From the NCBI GenBank assembly GCA_038212015.1, contig JBBQUY010000002.1, positions 1 through 64,000 on the forward strand: a stretch of 64,000 bases of DNA. Reading direction: 5' to 3'. The DNA comes from JAGQUL01 sp038212015. Its GTDB lineage: Bacteria > Actinomycetota > Thermoleophilia > Gaiellales > SKUG01. A program made the translations under genes and the position numbers. Below the pieces are notes generated by a model. It had not been told where the DNA came from, ran no database searches, and was given only the letters and a program-made list of their open reading frames with translations. This document shows positions 1-8,265 of this stretch, piece by piece (position 1 is the stretch's first letter; each line of letters begins with the position of its first letter).

Positions 1-1
1 G

Positions 2-346
2 GCCACGTCGCTCGGCGTGATCGTCGTGGTGCTCGTCGTCACCGTGTGGGCGTCGCTGCGCAGCGGCTGGGGCAAGGCGCTCACCGTCGCCAACAATGCC
101 CGGCGCCACGCCCGCGCCTACCTCGACACCGACTACACGACCCACATCAGCGAGCGGCGCCGCATCTTCGACGCGCTCCAGCACGAGGAACGGGCGCTCA
201 AGGAGCTGCCGGAGAAGTACCGCATGCGCCTGCGCGATCGTGAGGATCTGCTGGCAGAATTCGCCGCCGCGCACGACCGGCGAAAGGAGCGCGTCGCCGC
301 CAACAACAGTGACGTGCCGCCCGCCGATCCGCCGTTCGACGGCTAG
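2..346 (+). CDS. C-terminal part of a membrane-anchored hypothetical protein (5' end outside window)
   Basis: The reading frame is open from the window edge, so the true start lies upstream; a GTG at 17 exists but is probably internal. About 114 residues are visible. The first ~18 are strongly hydrophobic (Val/Leu-rich) and look like a transmembrane helix. The rest is charged and helical, rich in Arg/Glu, and ends in a proline/aspartate tail. It stops 14 bp before the uvrC ATG, so the two may be co-transcribed. I recognise no family. Confidence 0.6.
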   Translation, partial: ATSLGVIVVVLVVTVWASLRSGWGKALTVANNARRHARAYLDTDYTTHISERRRIFDALQHEERALKELPEKYRMRLRDREDLLAEFAAAHDRRKERVAANNSDVPPADPPFDG

Positions 347-360
347 CATTGGTCGTAGCC

Positions 361-2445
361 ATGGCTGCCGTTCCACCCGAGATCCGCGAGCACGTCGACC
401 GCCAGCGAAAGTCGCTGCCGTCGGAGCCGGGCGTGTACCTGTACCACGGCGTGGGTGGCGAGGTGCTCTACGTCGGCAAGGCCAAGGACCTGCGCAAGCG
501 CGTCAACTCCTACTTCACCAAGGCACTCGACGCGCGCAAGCACGCAATGGTGCTGCGCATCGCCGACATCGAGGTGTTCGCGGTCTCGAGCGAGCAGGAA
601 GCGCTCCAGTTCGAGGACCGGCTGATCAAGCGGCACAAGCCGCCGTTCAACGTGATGCTGCGCGACGACAAGTCGTACCCGTACATCGCGGTGACGCTCG
701 GCGACGACTACCCGCGCGTGCTGTTCTCGCGTGAGCGGAAGAAGCGGCCCGGGACGCGCTACTTTGGCCCGTACTCCTCGGCCAAGCGCGTGCGCGCGAC
801 TCTGGACCTGCTCAACCGCATCTTCCCGTATCGCCCGTGCGAGGGATCACAGCCGGGTCGCCAGTCGGGCGTGCCGTGTCTGGACTACCACATCCAGCGC
901 TGCGCGGCCCCGTGCGTCGGGTATGTCAGTCAGGACGACTACCGCGTGATCATCGACGATGTCATGGCGGTGCTCGGCGGCACCGTGCGCCCCGTTCGCG
1001 ATCGGCTGACACTGCAGATGCAGCAGGCGTCGAAGGACCTCGAGTTCGAGCAGGCCGCGCGCCTGCGCAACCGCATCGCGGACCTGGAGCAGGTGATGCA
1101 GCTGCAGGAGACCGAGCGGCCCGGCGAAGGATCGTTCGACGTGCTCGGCGTCGCCGTGGGCGACGAGCTCGCGAACGTGCAGCTGCTGCAGGTGCGCGAG
1201 GGTCGCCTGCATGATCGACGATCGATGTTCCTCGAACAGGTGGCGGGGCTCGATCCGGGCCAGGTGCTCACGCAGTTCGTGCTCGCTCACTACGCGCCCG
1301 GCAAGCCGGTGCCGGCGCAGCTCGTCGTCGCGTCAGGGCTGCTCGCTGCCGAGCAGGTCGCGATGGTCGAGGAGGAGCTCGGACGCATTCGCGACGCCAA
1401 CGTCGAGGTGCGGGAGGCACAGCGGGGTGAAAAGCGGCGGCTCGCCGAGCTTGCCGAGCGCAATGCAACGCACGCGATGACGTACGACTCGATCCGCGAG
1501 CGCACGCAGCTCGAGCGCCGCGCGATGGCGCTGGAGCAGCTGCGCGACGAGCTCGACCTGGAGAGCCTGCCGCTGCGCATCGAGTGCTACGACATCTCGA
1601 ACCTGCAGGACGAGGCGCCGGTCGCGTCGATGGTGGTGCTCGAGGACGGGCGCCCACGCAAGGACCACTATCGAAAGTTCGCGATGCGCTACGAGGGCGG
1701 CCAGGACGACTTCGCGATGATGCACGAAGTCATCACCCGCCGCTTCGCACGGCTTGCGAAGGCGATCGAAGACGGCGCGACGCGCAACGCGGGAGCGGGC
1801 GTCGACGACGCTGCGGTGACCGCTCCGGACGCGATCGAGCAGGGCGAGGCGAGCGATGCGCGCGAGGTCGATCCCGATTCGCGTGGGCACGACGAGTCGT
1901 TTTCGAGCCTGCCCAACCTCGTCATCATCGACGGCGGCAAGGGCCAGCTCGGCGCAGCTGTCGCGGCGCTGCGCGAGCTCGGGGTCGAGCGCGTGCCCGT
2001 GGTGTCGCTCGCCAAGCAGGAGGAGATCGTGTTCGTGCCCGGCCGCAAGGACCCGGTCGTGCTTGAGCGCCAGTCACCGGCGCTGCACCTGGTGCAGCGC
2101 ATCCGCGACGAGGCGCATCGTTTCGCCGTCGGCTACCACCGCAATCGTCGCTCGCAGGATGCACGCACGGGGCGCGGCAGCGTGCTCGACACGTTGGAGG
2201 GCGTCGGCGACGCGCGCCGCCGAGCGCTGCTGACGTTCTTCGGGTCGCCCGAGCGGGTCGTCGCGGCGTCGCTCGAAGAACTCGAGGCGGTGCCCGGACT
2301 TCCCGGCAAGGTCGCGCGCCGCATCCACGAACAACTCAACCGGCTGGGCGGCACCGGCGTGGTGGATGCATCGTCGGCTGCGGCTGCACCGGCGACTGCG
2401 GCCCCGCCACTCGAAGGTGACGAGGCCGCGAGCGGTCCATCCTGA
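361..2445 (+). CDS. uvrC: Excinuclease ABC subunit C
   Basis: UvrC makes both incisions around DNA lesions in UvrABC nucleotide excision repair. The 694-residue product has the family order: an N-terminal GIY-YIG nuclease (GVYLY at 24-28, LYVGKAKDLRKR from 36), a UVR motif for UvrB contact near 213-247, an RNase H-like nuclease domain (IECYDIS, later LVIIDGGKGQL) and a C-terminal double helix-hairpin-helix (LEGVGDARR, VPGLPGKVA). An acidic insert of roughly 45 residues interrupts the RNase H-like domain just before LVIIDGG. The tail is Ala/Pro-rich. I chose the ATG at 361; an in-frame TTG at 349 would add four residues. Neither start has a good ribosome binding site. Confidence 0.96.
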   Translation: MAAVPPEIREHVDRQRKSLPSEPGVYLYHGVGGEVLYVGKAKDLRKRVNSYFTKALDARKHAMVLRIADIEVFAVSSEQEALQFEDRLIKRHKPPFNVMLRDDKSYPYIAVTLGDDYPRVLFSRERKKRPGTRYFGPYSSAKRVRATLDLLNRIFPYRPCEGSQPGRQSGVPCLDYHIQRCAAPCVGYVSQDDYRVIIDDVMAVLGGTVRPVRDRLTLQMQQASKDLEFEQAARLRNRIADLEQVMQLQETERPGEGSFDVLGVAVGDELANVQLLQVREGRLHDRRSMFLEQVAGLDPGQVLTQFVLAHYAPGKPVPAQLVVASGLLAAEQVAMVEEELGRIRDANVEVREAQRGEKRRLAELAERNATHAMTYDSIRERTQLERRAMALEQLRDELDLESLPLRIECYDISNLQDEAPVASMVVLEDGRPRKDHYRKFAMRYEGGQDDFAMMHEVITRRFARLAKAIEDGATRNAGAGVDDAAVTAPDAIEQGEASDAREVDPDSRGHDESFSSLPNLVIIDGGKGQLGAAVAALRELGVERVPVVSLAKQEEIVFVPGRKDPVVLERQSPALHLVQRIRDEAHRFAVGYHRNRRSQDARTGRGSVLDTLEGVGDARRRALLTFFGSPERVVAASLEELEAVPGLPGKVARRIHEQLNRLGGTGVVDASSAAAAPATAAPPLEGDEAASGPS

Positions 2446-2460
2446 TCGTGCAGCTCAGGC

Positions 2461-3654
2461 TCAGCGTGCGCTCTGCTTCTGGGTTCGCGTGCCGCCATGA
2501 CGCTTGGTCGCGATGCCGGCTGCGATCGCGGCGAGCGCGACGAGCAGCAGTCCGCCGAGCGCCAGACCGGTGAACGGCAGGGCTCCGTCATCGCTCATGC
2601 CTGCGGCAGCGACGAGCTCGGCATTGTCTGGATCACCCTGACCGACAGTTGCTTCGGCACCAGCGTCGGCATCGGCACCGTCACCGGTCGTACCAGCACC
2701 GGCTCCGGCCGCGGCGGTCGGGGTGTCAGTCGCACCGGCCACGTTGGTCGGCGTTTCGGTGCTTCCCGTCTCGCCGGTCGGCGTGGGGGTGTCCGTGCCG
2801 GGAGGCGTGCCATCGCCGGGCGGCGTGGTCGTACCCGGGTTGGTCGGGCCAGACGGGCTGGGGCAGCCTGCGGCAGGCATCGGGATCATGTCGCCTTCGT
2901 GCTTGCCGTGACCGTTGAGGCCGTTCGTGCTGATCGTGATCTCCACGAACGGGTTGGTGGCCGACCCGGTGGCGTGGCAGATCGTGATCTTGCCCGGCTT
3001 CGGAGCGTCTCCGTTGTCAGGCGTGGTCGGTCCGCCGGGCGCGGTGGCCGTCGGGCAACCGGTTGCGGGCATCGGAATGATGTCGCCTTCGTGCTTGCCG
3101 TGGCCGTTGAGGCCGTTCGTGCTGATGGTGATCGCAACGAACGGGTTGGTGGCCGAGCCGGTGGCATGGCAGATCGTCACCTTCGCAGGCTTGGCCGGAG
3201 CCGGCTTCGCGGGCTTCGCGGGCTTGGCGGGCTTCGCGGGCTTGGCGGGCTTGGCCGGCGCAGGCTTCGCGGGTGTCGCTGGCTTGGCGGGCTTGGCATT
3301 GTTGCCGCCGCAGTTGCCGTTGTTGTCATCCTCGCGATCGTCGTCGTTGCCGCAGCCGTTGTTGCCGTCCTTGTCGTCCGTGAATCCGCCAGCCTGGCCG
3401 GGCTTGTCCGCGCCGCCGTTGGAGTCGCCGTCCGGATCGCTCGGGGAGTTACCCTGGGTGGCGCCGTGTCCGCCACCATTGCCCCCGCCGTCGTTGCCGC
3501 CACCCTGCTGGGCAGCCTGACCATTGCCGTTGCCACCGCCCTTGGCTTCCGAGGCAGGCGCGGCGACGAGCGCCAGGGAGATGACGAGTGCGAAGACGAG
3601 GGCTGTCAGGCAGGACACGAGCCTGGAAACCCTCGAGGCGTGGATGGAAATCAT
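2461..3654 (-). CDS. Repetitive secreted surface protein with LPFTG sorting signal
   Basis: The 397-residue product has a signal peptide (basic start, then a Val/Ala/Leu core ending near APASEA), a Gly/Asn/Asp-rich low-complexity region, a Pro-Ala-Lys repeat block, two near-identical domains of about 44 residues starting TICHATGSATNPF, a Thr/Pro/Gly-rich stalk, then LPFTG, a hydrophobic helix and a basic tail (KRHGG, TRTQK). The C-terminus is the standard sortase layout, so wall attachment is likely. The start at 3654 has GGAG six bases upstream; the reading frame continues upstream but lacks signal-peptide character. The gene converges with uvrC, 15 bp apart. No sortase gene lies in the window. 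Ligand or role unknown. Confidence 0.88.
   Translation of the reverse strand: MISIHASRVSRLVSCLTALVFALVISLALVAAPASEAKGGGNGNGQAAQQGGGNDGGGNGGGHGATQGNSPSDPDGDSNGGADKPGQAGGFTDDKDGNNGCGNDDDREDDNNGNCGGNNAKPAKPATPAKPAPAKPAKPAKPAKPAKPAKPAPAKPAKVTICHATGSATNPFVAITISTNGLNGHGKHEGDIIPMPATGCPTATAPGGPTTPDNGDAPKPGKITICHATGSATNPFVEITISTNGLNGHGKHEGDMIPMPAAGCPSPSGPTNPGTTTPPGDGTPPGTDTPTPTGETGSTETPTNVAGATDTPTAAAGAGAGTTGDGADADAGAEATVGQGDPDNAELVAAAGMSDDGALPFTGLALGGLLLVALAAIAAGIATKRHGGTRTQKQSAR
2876..3183 (-). repeat. Two direct repeats encoding the ICHATGSATNP domains
   Basis: Two copies of about 116 bp (2876-2991 and 3068-3183) lie 192 bp apart inside the surface-protein gene, with few differences and no frame change. 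They encode the duplicated domain. This is an internal gene duplication, not a mobile repeat or CRISPR. Confidence 0.85.
3184..3300 (-). repeat. Short-period repeat encoding the Pro-Ala-Lys spacer
   Basis: A run of 9-bp-period repeats encodes alternating Pro-Ala-Lys triplets (PAKPAKPAKP and close variants). The period and in-frame placement fit an expandable cationic wall-spanning spacer, likely to vary in copy number between strains. Confidence 0.8.
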
Positions 3655-3759
3655 GACGTGCTCCAATGGAGTGATCGACGGGTAATGGGGGTTGCCGGTC
3701 GGCGGTCTGACCAGCACCACGAAGATCCCCTGCGGGAACACGCATATGTGGAAGAAATC

Positions 3760-3796
3760 GAACCGTCCGGAGCCTCGTCGACGATCACGACGGTTC
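3760..3796 (-). terminator. Candidate terminator hairpin between two minus-strand genes
   Basis: Perfect 8-bp arms GAACCGTC (3760-3767) and GACGGTTC (3789-3796) enclose a 21-nt loop. On the minus strand the hairpin follows the 3843-4259 gene and is trailed by GATTTCTT. It probably ends that transcript before the surface-protein gene. Confidence 0.5.
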
Positions 3797-3842
3797 CAAA
3801 CGGTTCAGATCGAATTTGGGCTTTTGGGTGGTTGACGTCGAA

Positions 3843-4259
3843 TCAGTCGTGCATGGCATGCAGCGACTCCATCGCATGCTCCTGCGCGACGGTGAACGAC
3901 TCCTTGGCCGTGACCATCGCTTCGGCGAGACCCTCCGGGAACGCCGGTGCCGTGAACTTCACTCCTGCGAACGGCGCGAGCGCCTCGACTCCCGCCGTCG
4001 CGTACTCGGCGGCGCTGGCGGCGTAGCTGCCCGCGTCGTCGGAGTTCTGGTAGCCCAGGTCGAGCGCCTTCTCGAGCTTGTACGCAGCGATCTTCGCGGT
4101 GCGCAGGGCGTCGGTGACGTCAGCCGGCTCCGTGTAGTCGGACAGGTGCGCCTCCCACTTCGCTTCCTCGAGCTGCGCGAACGCCGCACCGACGTGGTTG
4201 CGGAATCGGTCGTACTCGGTGGGGGTGGGGCGCGGCGGGGTGGACGTGACGAGCTGCAT
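3843..4259 (-). CDS. Hypothetical helical protein with MQL leader
   Basis: The 138-residue product is of unknown family. It begins MQLVTSTPPRPTPTE, a short Pro/Thr-rich leader, and continues as a mostly helical body rich in Ala, Glu and Lys, with two central tyrosine-containing Ala-rich stretches and a His-rich end (EHAMESLHAMHD). There is no signal peptide or membrane helix. GGAG lies seven bases before the ATG, supporting this start. Its neighbour 4290-4919 starts MQLTIPS and points the same way, so the two are probably functionally linked. Confidence 0.75.
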   Translation of the reverse strand: MQLVTSTPPRPTPTEYDRFRNHVGAAFAQLEEAKWEAHLSDYTEPADVTDALRTAKIAAYKLEKALDLGYQNSDDAGSYAASAAEYATAGVEALAPFAGVKFTAPAFPEGLAEAMVTAKESFTVAQEHAMESLHAMHD

Positions 4260-4289
4260 GGCGGAACTCCGTTCGCTTCGGATCGTGCG

Positions 4290-4919
4290 TCAGATACCTG
4301 AGTAGGTCTCGCCGTCGGGGCCCGTGTAGCCGCCGCCGTCACCACGGTCGGGCGAGCCGTCCCAGCCGAAGCTGTCGCCGTCTGGCCCGGTGTAGGAGCT
4401 GCCGCCCCCGCGAACCGGGTTGCCCAGGCCGTCGAGCCACTCACCGTCGACCCACACCGGACCGCTCGACGAGGTGTCGCCGCCGCCGGAGAACGCAGTT
4501 GCGCGCTCGAGCGCCTTGGGCGACGGGTTGGCGAGCGATCGCTCACCTGCCTGCGTGCCCAGCCGAGTCGACACTTCTGCGTCGAACAGGACCTTCGTGA
4601 GGATCGACATTGCGTCGGTGCCCAGCGTGCCCGGCCGCGCGAGCATGTCGGCGGCGCGCTGCAGGTCGCGGACCGAGTGGTTCGCGTAGCGCTGGAACGT
4701 CCCGTCGAGCAGGTTGCCCGTGCCGAGCGCCTCGACGCCCGCGGCCGCCTGCTGCGCATTCGCCAGCGCGGAGTCGACGAGCTGCTTGGTGCCCGCCGGG
4801 ACGCGACCTTCAGCTTCGACCCGCGACTGCGCGAGCTGCGTGTCGACGCTGGCGCGCTGGAGCGAACCGAAGACGTCCTGGTTGGCCTTGAGGATCGTGC
4901 TGGGAATCGTAAGCTGCAT
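4290..4919 (-). CDS. Hypothetical MQL-leader protein with C-terminal TGPDG repeats
   Basis: The 209-residue product begins MQLTIPSTILKANQDV, followed by a helical region of about 130 residues rich in Ala, Gln and Leu. It ends in a Gly/Asp/Ser/Trp tail holding VWVDGEWLDGLG and two copies of a YTGPDG(D/E)(S/T)(F/Y) motif. No signal peptide or membrane helix. The frame is open upstream to 5099, but that part overlaps the divergent ogt gene; the chosen ATG matches the MQL starts of the neighbours. The upstream sequence on this strand is pyrimidine-rich, so the ribosome binding site is poor. Function unknown. Confidence 0.7.
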   Translation of the reverse strand: MQLTIPSTILKANQDVFGSLQRASVDTQLAQSRVEAEGRVPAGTKQLVDSALANAQQAAAGVEALGTGNLLDGTFQRYANHSVRDLQRAADMLARPGTLGTDAMSILTKVLFDAEVSTRLGTQAGERSLANPSPKALERATAFSGGGDTSSSGPVWVDGEWLDGLGNPVRGGGSSYTGPDGDSFGWDGSPDRGDGGGYTGPDGETYSGI

Positions 4920-4980
4920 GAGGGAGGGGGAGGGTCGAGGGATGTGCCGGGGAGACGGTGGAATCTGCGACGATGCGAGT

Positions 4981-5553
4981 ATGGATCGCCCGAACGCGAA
5001 CACCACCGATGGGTTCTCCGAGTTTCTCGCATCCACCCCGTGGGGTGAAGCGGTGATCACGACGCGTGGCCCGCATGTGACGTCAGTACGGCCGCCCATG
5101 CCGGGCGCAGCCGACCACGGCGGGCTGCCCGACGCTGCTGGCGCGACCGCCCCGAAGGCGGTGCGTGACCTCGCCGCCGCGCTCGACGCCTACCTCGCCG
5201 GTGAACCCGTGGAACTCGCCGACCGCGCCGACGTGGCGCGCTGGCTCGACGCTGCCGGCGTGACCGGATTTCGCCGCGACGTGTCGCTGACGCTGTTCGA
5301 CGTGCCTCGCGCGGTCACGCTCAGTTACGGCGAACTCGCTGCGCTCGCCGGACGACCCGGCGCCGCCCGAGCCGTCGGATCCGCGTGCGCCCGCAATCCA
5401 CTGCCGCTCGTGATCCCCTGCCATCGCGTCGTGCACGCCGGCGCCCGCCGCGGCGATGTGGGCAGCTACGGCGCCGCGACCGGCTCCGAGTACAAACGGC
5501 GCCTGCTCGCACTCGAGGGCGCGCCGCTCGTGCGCGCGTCGCACCGCTCCTAA
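4981..5553 (+). CDS. ogt: Methylated-DNA--protein-cysteine S-methyltransferase
   Basis: This protein removes alkyl groups from O6-alkylguanine by suicide transfer to a cysteine. The 190-residue product has the expected C-terminal DNA-binding/active-site domain: SYGELAALAGRPGAARAVG, then the IPCHRVV motif with acceptor Cys147, then a GSYG-type loop and a KRRLLALEG end. The N-terminal domain is poorly conserved, as usual in the family. I took the ATG at 4981; the gene diverges from the MQL gene starting at 4919. Its last codons lie inside the first copy of a tandem hairpin repeat. Confidence 0.92.
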   Translation: MDRPNANTTDGFSEFLASTPWGEAVITTRGPHVTSVRPPMPGAADHGGLPDAAGATAPKAVRDLAAALDAYLAGEPVELADRADVARWLDAAGVTGFRRDVSLTLFDVPRAVTLSYGELAALAGRPGAARAVGSACARNPLPLVIPCHRVVHAGARRGDVGSYGAATGSEYKRRLLALEGAPLVRASHRS

Positions 5554-5666
5554 CGCAATCGGCACATATGACGGGTTTCGTTTCGGTGCGGCTCGCCGGG
5601 AAGGCTTCCGTCGCACCGCTCCTAACGCAATCGGCAAATGCGACGGGGTTCGTTCGGTGCGGCTCG
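5538..5666 (+). repeat. Tandem hairpin repeat at the end of ogt
   Basis: Two near-identical copies of about 57 bp (5538-5595 and 5610-5666) begin GTCGCACCGCTCCTAACG; the first includes the ogt stop codon. Each copy has arms CGCACCG and CGGTGCG, so each RNA could fold into a hairpin. They could act as tandem terminators or be a small repetitive element. Confidence 0.65.
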
Positions 5667-5810
5667 GCTCGGCTCCCTCGCCTGTTGTTGCACGCACGCC
5701 ACGCGTGCGCGCGAGCGTGCGTGGCCGCCTCGGGCACCCGCTGCGGCCCCGCGGGCCGCCGAACCCGTTCAGGACTCGGAGAATGCCCCGCCACGCCTCA
5801 TCATCTGCAC

Positions 5811-7043
5811 ATGCAGCTCTCCTCGATCGCCGCCGCCGTTGCGGCTACGCCGCCCGCAGCTCCGCTGACCAGCGTTCCCGTCACGCCCTCGCGCATGACG
5901 GAGACCGAACTCGCCAAGCAGCACCTGACGCCGCAGTCGCGCCGCCACCTGCCCGACGCCTTGCTCAACGCGAAGGTCGGGCGCTCCACGCTCGCCGGCT
6001 CGCTCAACGACCAGATCCGCTTCCGCGTGCAGCGCACCGGCCAGGTCGCCGACTGGAAGATCGTGCCGGACTCGCCGACGGCCGCAGCCATCACCCAGTC
6101 CAAGGCCGGCCCCGAGCTGCTCAAGCAGCTCACCACCGCGATGAAGTCCACGGGAACGCTGGAGGAGGTCTCCAATCTCAAGGGCTTCATCCTCGCCGAG
6201 GACGACGAGAGCGTCCTGTCGGGTCGCGTGCTCAGCTGGCTCGACGATCCCACCGACCCCGACGGCCAGCAGCTCAAGCGACTCGGCGAGCTCAACCGCA
6301 CGAAGGTCGCCGGGCGTATCATGCGCAAGTGGGGCGAAGGCCTCGACCAGAACATCGCCCGCGCCGGAGCCTGGAACGCCGAGGGTTGGATCACGTTCAT
6401 GCCCGACACGTCGCGCGCGATGCTCGTCAACTCGGGCGCGTACGACCCGCATCGCGGCCGCGAGAAGTCGCTGCTCGGCGCCAAGAGCTGGACGACGTAC
6501 CTGTCCGGCAACGGCCCGCACGAGGTCCAGCACTCCGTGAGCGATCCGTCGCCGACTGCCTACCGCGGCACCGCGCGCTGGATGGAGGAAGGCACCGCCA
6601 ACGTCTTCACCCGCACGCCCACCTTCCAGAACAAGAACGCCAAAGCCGCCAACCTGCTGCCGCAGGTGTACGCCGCGCGCCTGTCGCACGAGCCGAACTT
6701 CGACACCGGCTGGGATGTGTACAAGCGACCCGAGCTGTCCAAGGAGAAGCAGAAGGACTACGACAAGGAGACCGCCCGCAATTACGGCGACTCCCAGGTC
6801 GTCCTGCGTGACCTCGTGCGGCTCGCGGGGGGCGATTTCCGCTCCAACGCCGGCAAGGCGCTCGCGTTCGAGCTGCTGCAGCGCAAGAGCATGCGCTTCA
6901 CGCCGGGCGTGCTCGCGAAGGCGATCATCGAGCACAACGACCTGGACGTGAAGGTCTACGACCTCCTGCGTGACCGGATCAAGAACGCCGTCGACATCAA
7001 GGGTGGCGCGGCGGCCATCGCGAAGGAATTCGGCATCGCGTGA
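5811..7043 (+). CDS. Putative HExxH metalloprotease with MQL leader (copy 1 of a tandem pair)
   Basis: The 410-residue product starts MQLSSIAAAVAATPPAAPL, an Ala/Pro-rich leader that is not a convincing Sec signal. The body contains HEVQH at 237-241 and, 18 residues after the second His, WMEEG with Glu260; this spacing resembles gluzincin metalloproteases. Flanking conserved blocks are LNDQIRFRV, NLKGFIL, AGAWN-EGWITF and SQVVLRDL. The next gene is a paralogue in a 4-bp overlap. I infer a zinc peptidase; substrate unknown. The frame is open upstream of 5811, but the MQL start parallels neighbouring genes. The ribosome binding site is weak. Confidence 0.7.
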   Translation: MQLSSIAAAVAATPPAAPLTSVPVTPSRMTETELAKQHLTPQSRRHLPDALLNAKVGRSTLAGSLNDQIRFRVQRTGQVADWKIVPDSPTAAAITQSKAGPELLKQLTTAMKSTGTLEEVSNLKGFILAEDDESVLSGRVLSWLDDPTDPDGQQLKRLGELNRTKVAGRIMRKWGEGLDQNIARAGAWNAEGWITFMPDTSRAMLVNSGAYDPHRGREKSLLGAKSWTTYLSGNGPHEVQHSVSDPSPTAYRGTARWMEEGTANVFTRTPTFQNKNAKAANLLPQVYAARLSHEPNFDTGWDVYKRPELSKEKQKDYDKETARNYGDSQVVLRDLVRLAGGDFRSNAGKALAFELLQRKSMRFTPGVLAKAIIEHNDLDVKVYDLLRDRIKNAVDIKGGAAAIAKEFGIA

Positions 7044-8245
7044 TCGTCGGCGGGCCCACACCCGTCACATCTGCCGTGGCAGCACCATCCTCGGCTGCCC
7101 CGCGCACCGAGACGCAGCGCGCGGTCGCGTCGATGACGCCGCAGTCGCGGGAACTGCTGCCGGACGCGCTGCTCGATGCGCGTGTCGGGCGCGGCACGCT
7201 CGCGGGCGAACTCAACGACCAGATCCGCTTCCGCGTGGAGCAGGTCGGCGCCGACGTTGCCGACTGGAAGCTGCACCCCGACTCCCCCAAGGCCTCGGGG
7301 ATCGTCCAGACCCGCGCGGGCGAGCGACTGCTGCGACAGCTGCATGCGTCGATGGCGACGATCGGCCCGTTCGGGGCACGCTCCAACCTCAAGGGCTTCA
7401 TCCTGCCTGACGACCTCGAATCGGTGATCGCCGCTCGAGCCGTGGCGTTCCTGGAAGACCCGGCCGAAGCAGACGGCGTCAAGCTCGCGAAGCTCGGCGC
7501 CTCAGGCGACACCCGTGCCGCAGGCGAGCTGCTGCAGTCCTGGCGCGAGCCGATGGCCGCCCGCTCCGCGCGCGCGGGAGCCTGGAACGGCGAGGGCTGG
7601 ATCACGTTCCTGCCACACACGGCACGCGCGATGCTCGTCGCTGCCGGCAGCTATGACCCGCACGGATCGCATGAGCGCTACCTGCGCGATGCCGCCAAGC
7701 GCGTGAAATTCATCGCGGGCAACTCCGCCCACGAAGTGCAGCACTCCGTCACCGATCGCACCCCGTCGGCGACGTTCACGTGGATGGAGGAGGGTATCGC
7801 CAACGTCTTTGCTCGCACGCCGGTGTTCCAGGCGAAGATCGCGCGCGCAGCCGGCATGTCGGCCCACTCCTATGCGGCGATGCTGGCCCACGCGCCGTCT
7901 TTCGAGACCGGCTGGGCACCGTACGTTCGCCCCGGCGGCCCCGCAGCGTCCGAGGCCACCGACGACGCCCGCGAACGCACCTACAACCGTTCGCAGGTCG
8001 TGCTGCGCGACCTCGCACGCATGGCAGGCGCCGACTTCCGCTCCAGCGCCGGAAAGGCGCGCGCCTTCGACCTGTTCCAGGGCCGCACGCTGCGCTTCGT
8101 CCCCGGTCGCCTCGCCGACGCGATCATCGAACACAACGGGCTCGATGCATCCGTGCGCGAACGCCTGCGCGACCGCATCAAGGTGGCGGTCGACCTTCCC
8201 GGCGGCGCACGCACGATCGCCGCCGAATTCGGGATCGTCGACTGA
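7040..8245 (+). CDS. Putative HExxH metalloprotease (copy 2 of a tandem pair)
   Basis: The 401-residue product is a full-length paralogue of the preceding gene and overlaps it by GTGA, implying translational coupling. It keeps LNDQIRFRV, NLKGFIL, AGAWNGEGWITF, HEVQH (231-235), WMEEG (Glu251) and SQVVLRDL. The spacing from the zinc-ligand His to the Glu is three residues shorter than in copy 1. The leader differs (MIVGGPTPVTSAVAAPSSAA) but has the same Pro/Val/Ala character. No Sec signal or membrane helix is evident. The pair looks like a duplication followed by divergence, perhaps with different substrates. Confidence 0.7.
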   Translation: MIVGGPTPVTSAVAAPSSAAPRTETQRAVASMTPQSRELLPDALLDARVGRGTLAGELNDQIRFRVEQVGADVADWKLHPDSPKASGIVQTRAGERLLRQLHASMATIGPFGARSNLKGFILPDDLESVIAARAVAFLEDPAEADGVKLAKLGASGDTRAAGELLQSWREPMAARSARAGAWNGEGWITFLPHTARAMLVAAGSYDPHGSHERYLRDAAKRVKFIAGNSAHEVQHSVTDRTPSATFTWMEEGIANVFARTPVFQAKIARAAGMSAHSYAAMLAHAPSFETGWAPYVRPGGPAASEATDDARERTYNRSQVVLRDLARMAGADFRSSAGKARAFDLFQGRTLRFVPGRLADAIIEHNGLDASVRERLRDRIKVAVDLPGGARTIAAEFGIVD

Positions 8246-8265
8246 GGCAGTCAGTGCGTCGCGCG

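Noticed and set aside
3184..3300. Short-period repeats that could suggest a CRISPR array
   Set aside because: The period is 9 bp, in frame, and encodes Pro-Ala-Lys repeats; there are no spacers.
2497..4026. A 509-residue plus-strand open frame
   Set aside because: It lies opposite the LPFTG surface protein, whose signal peptide, repeats and sorting signal are clear.
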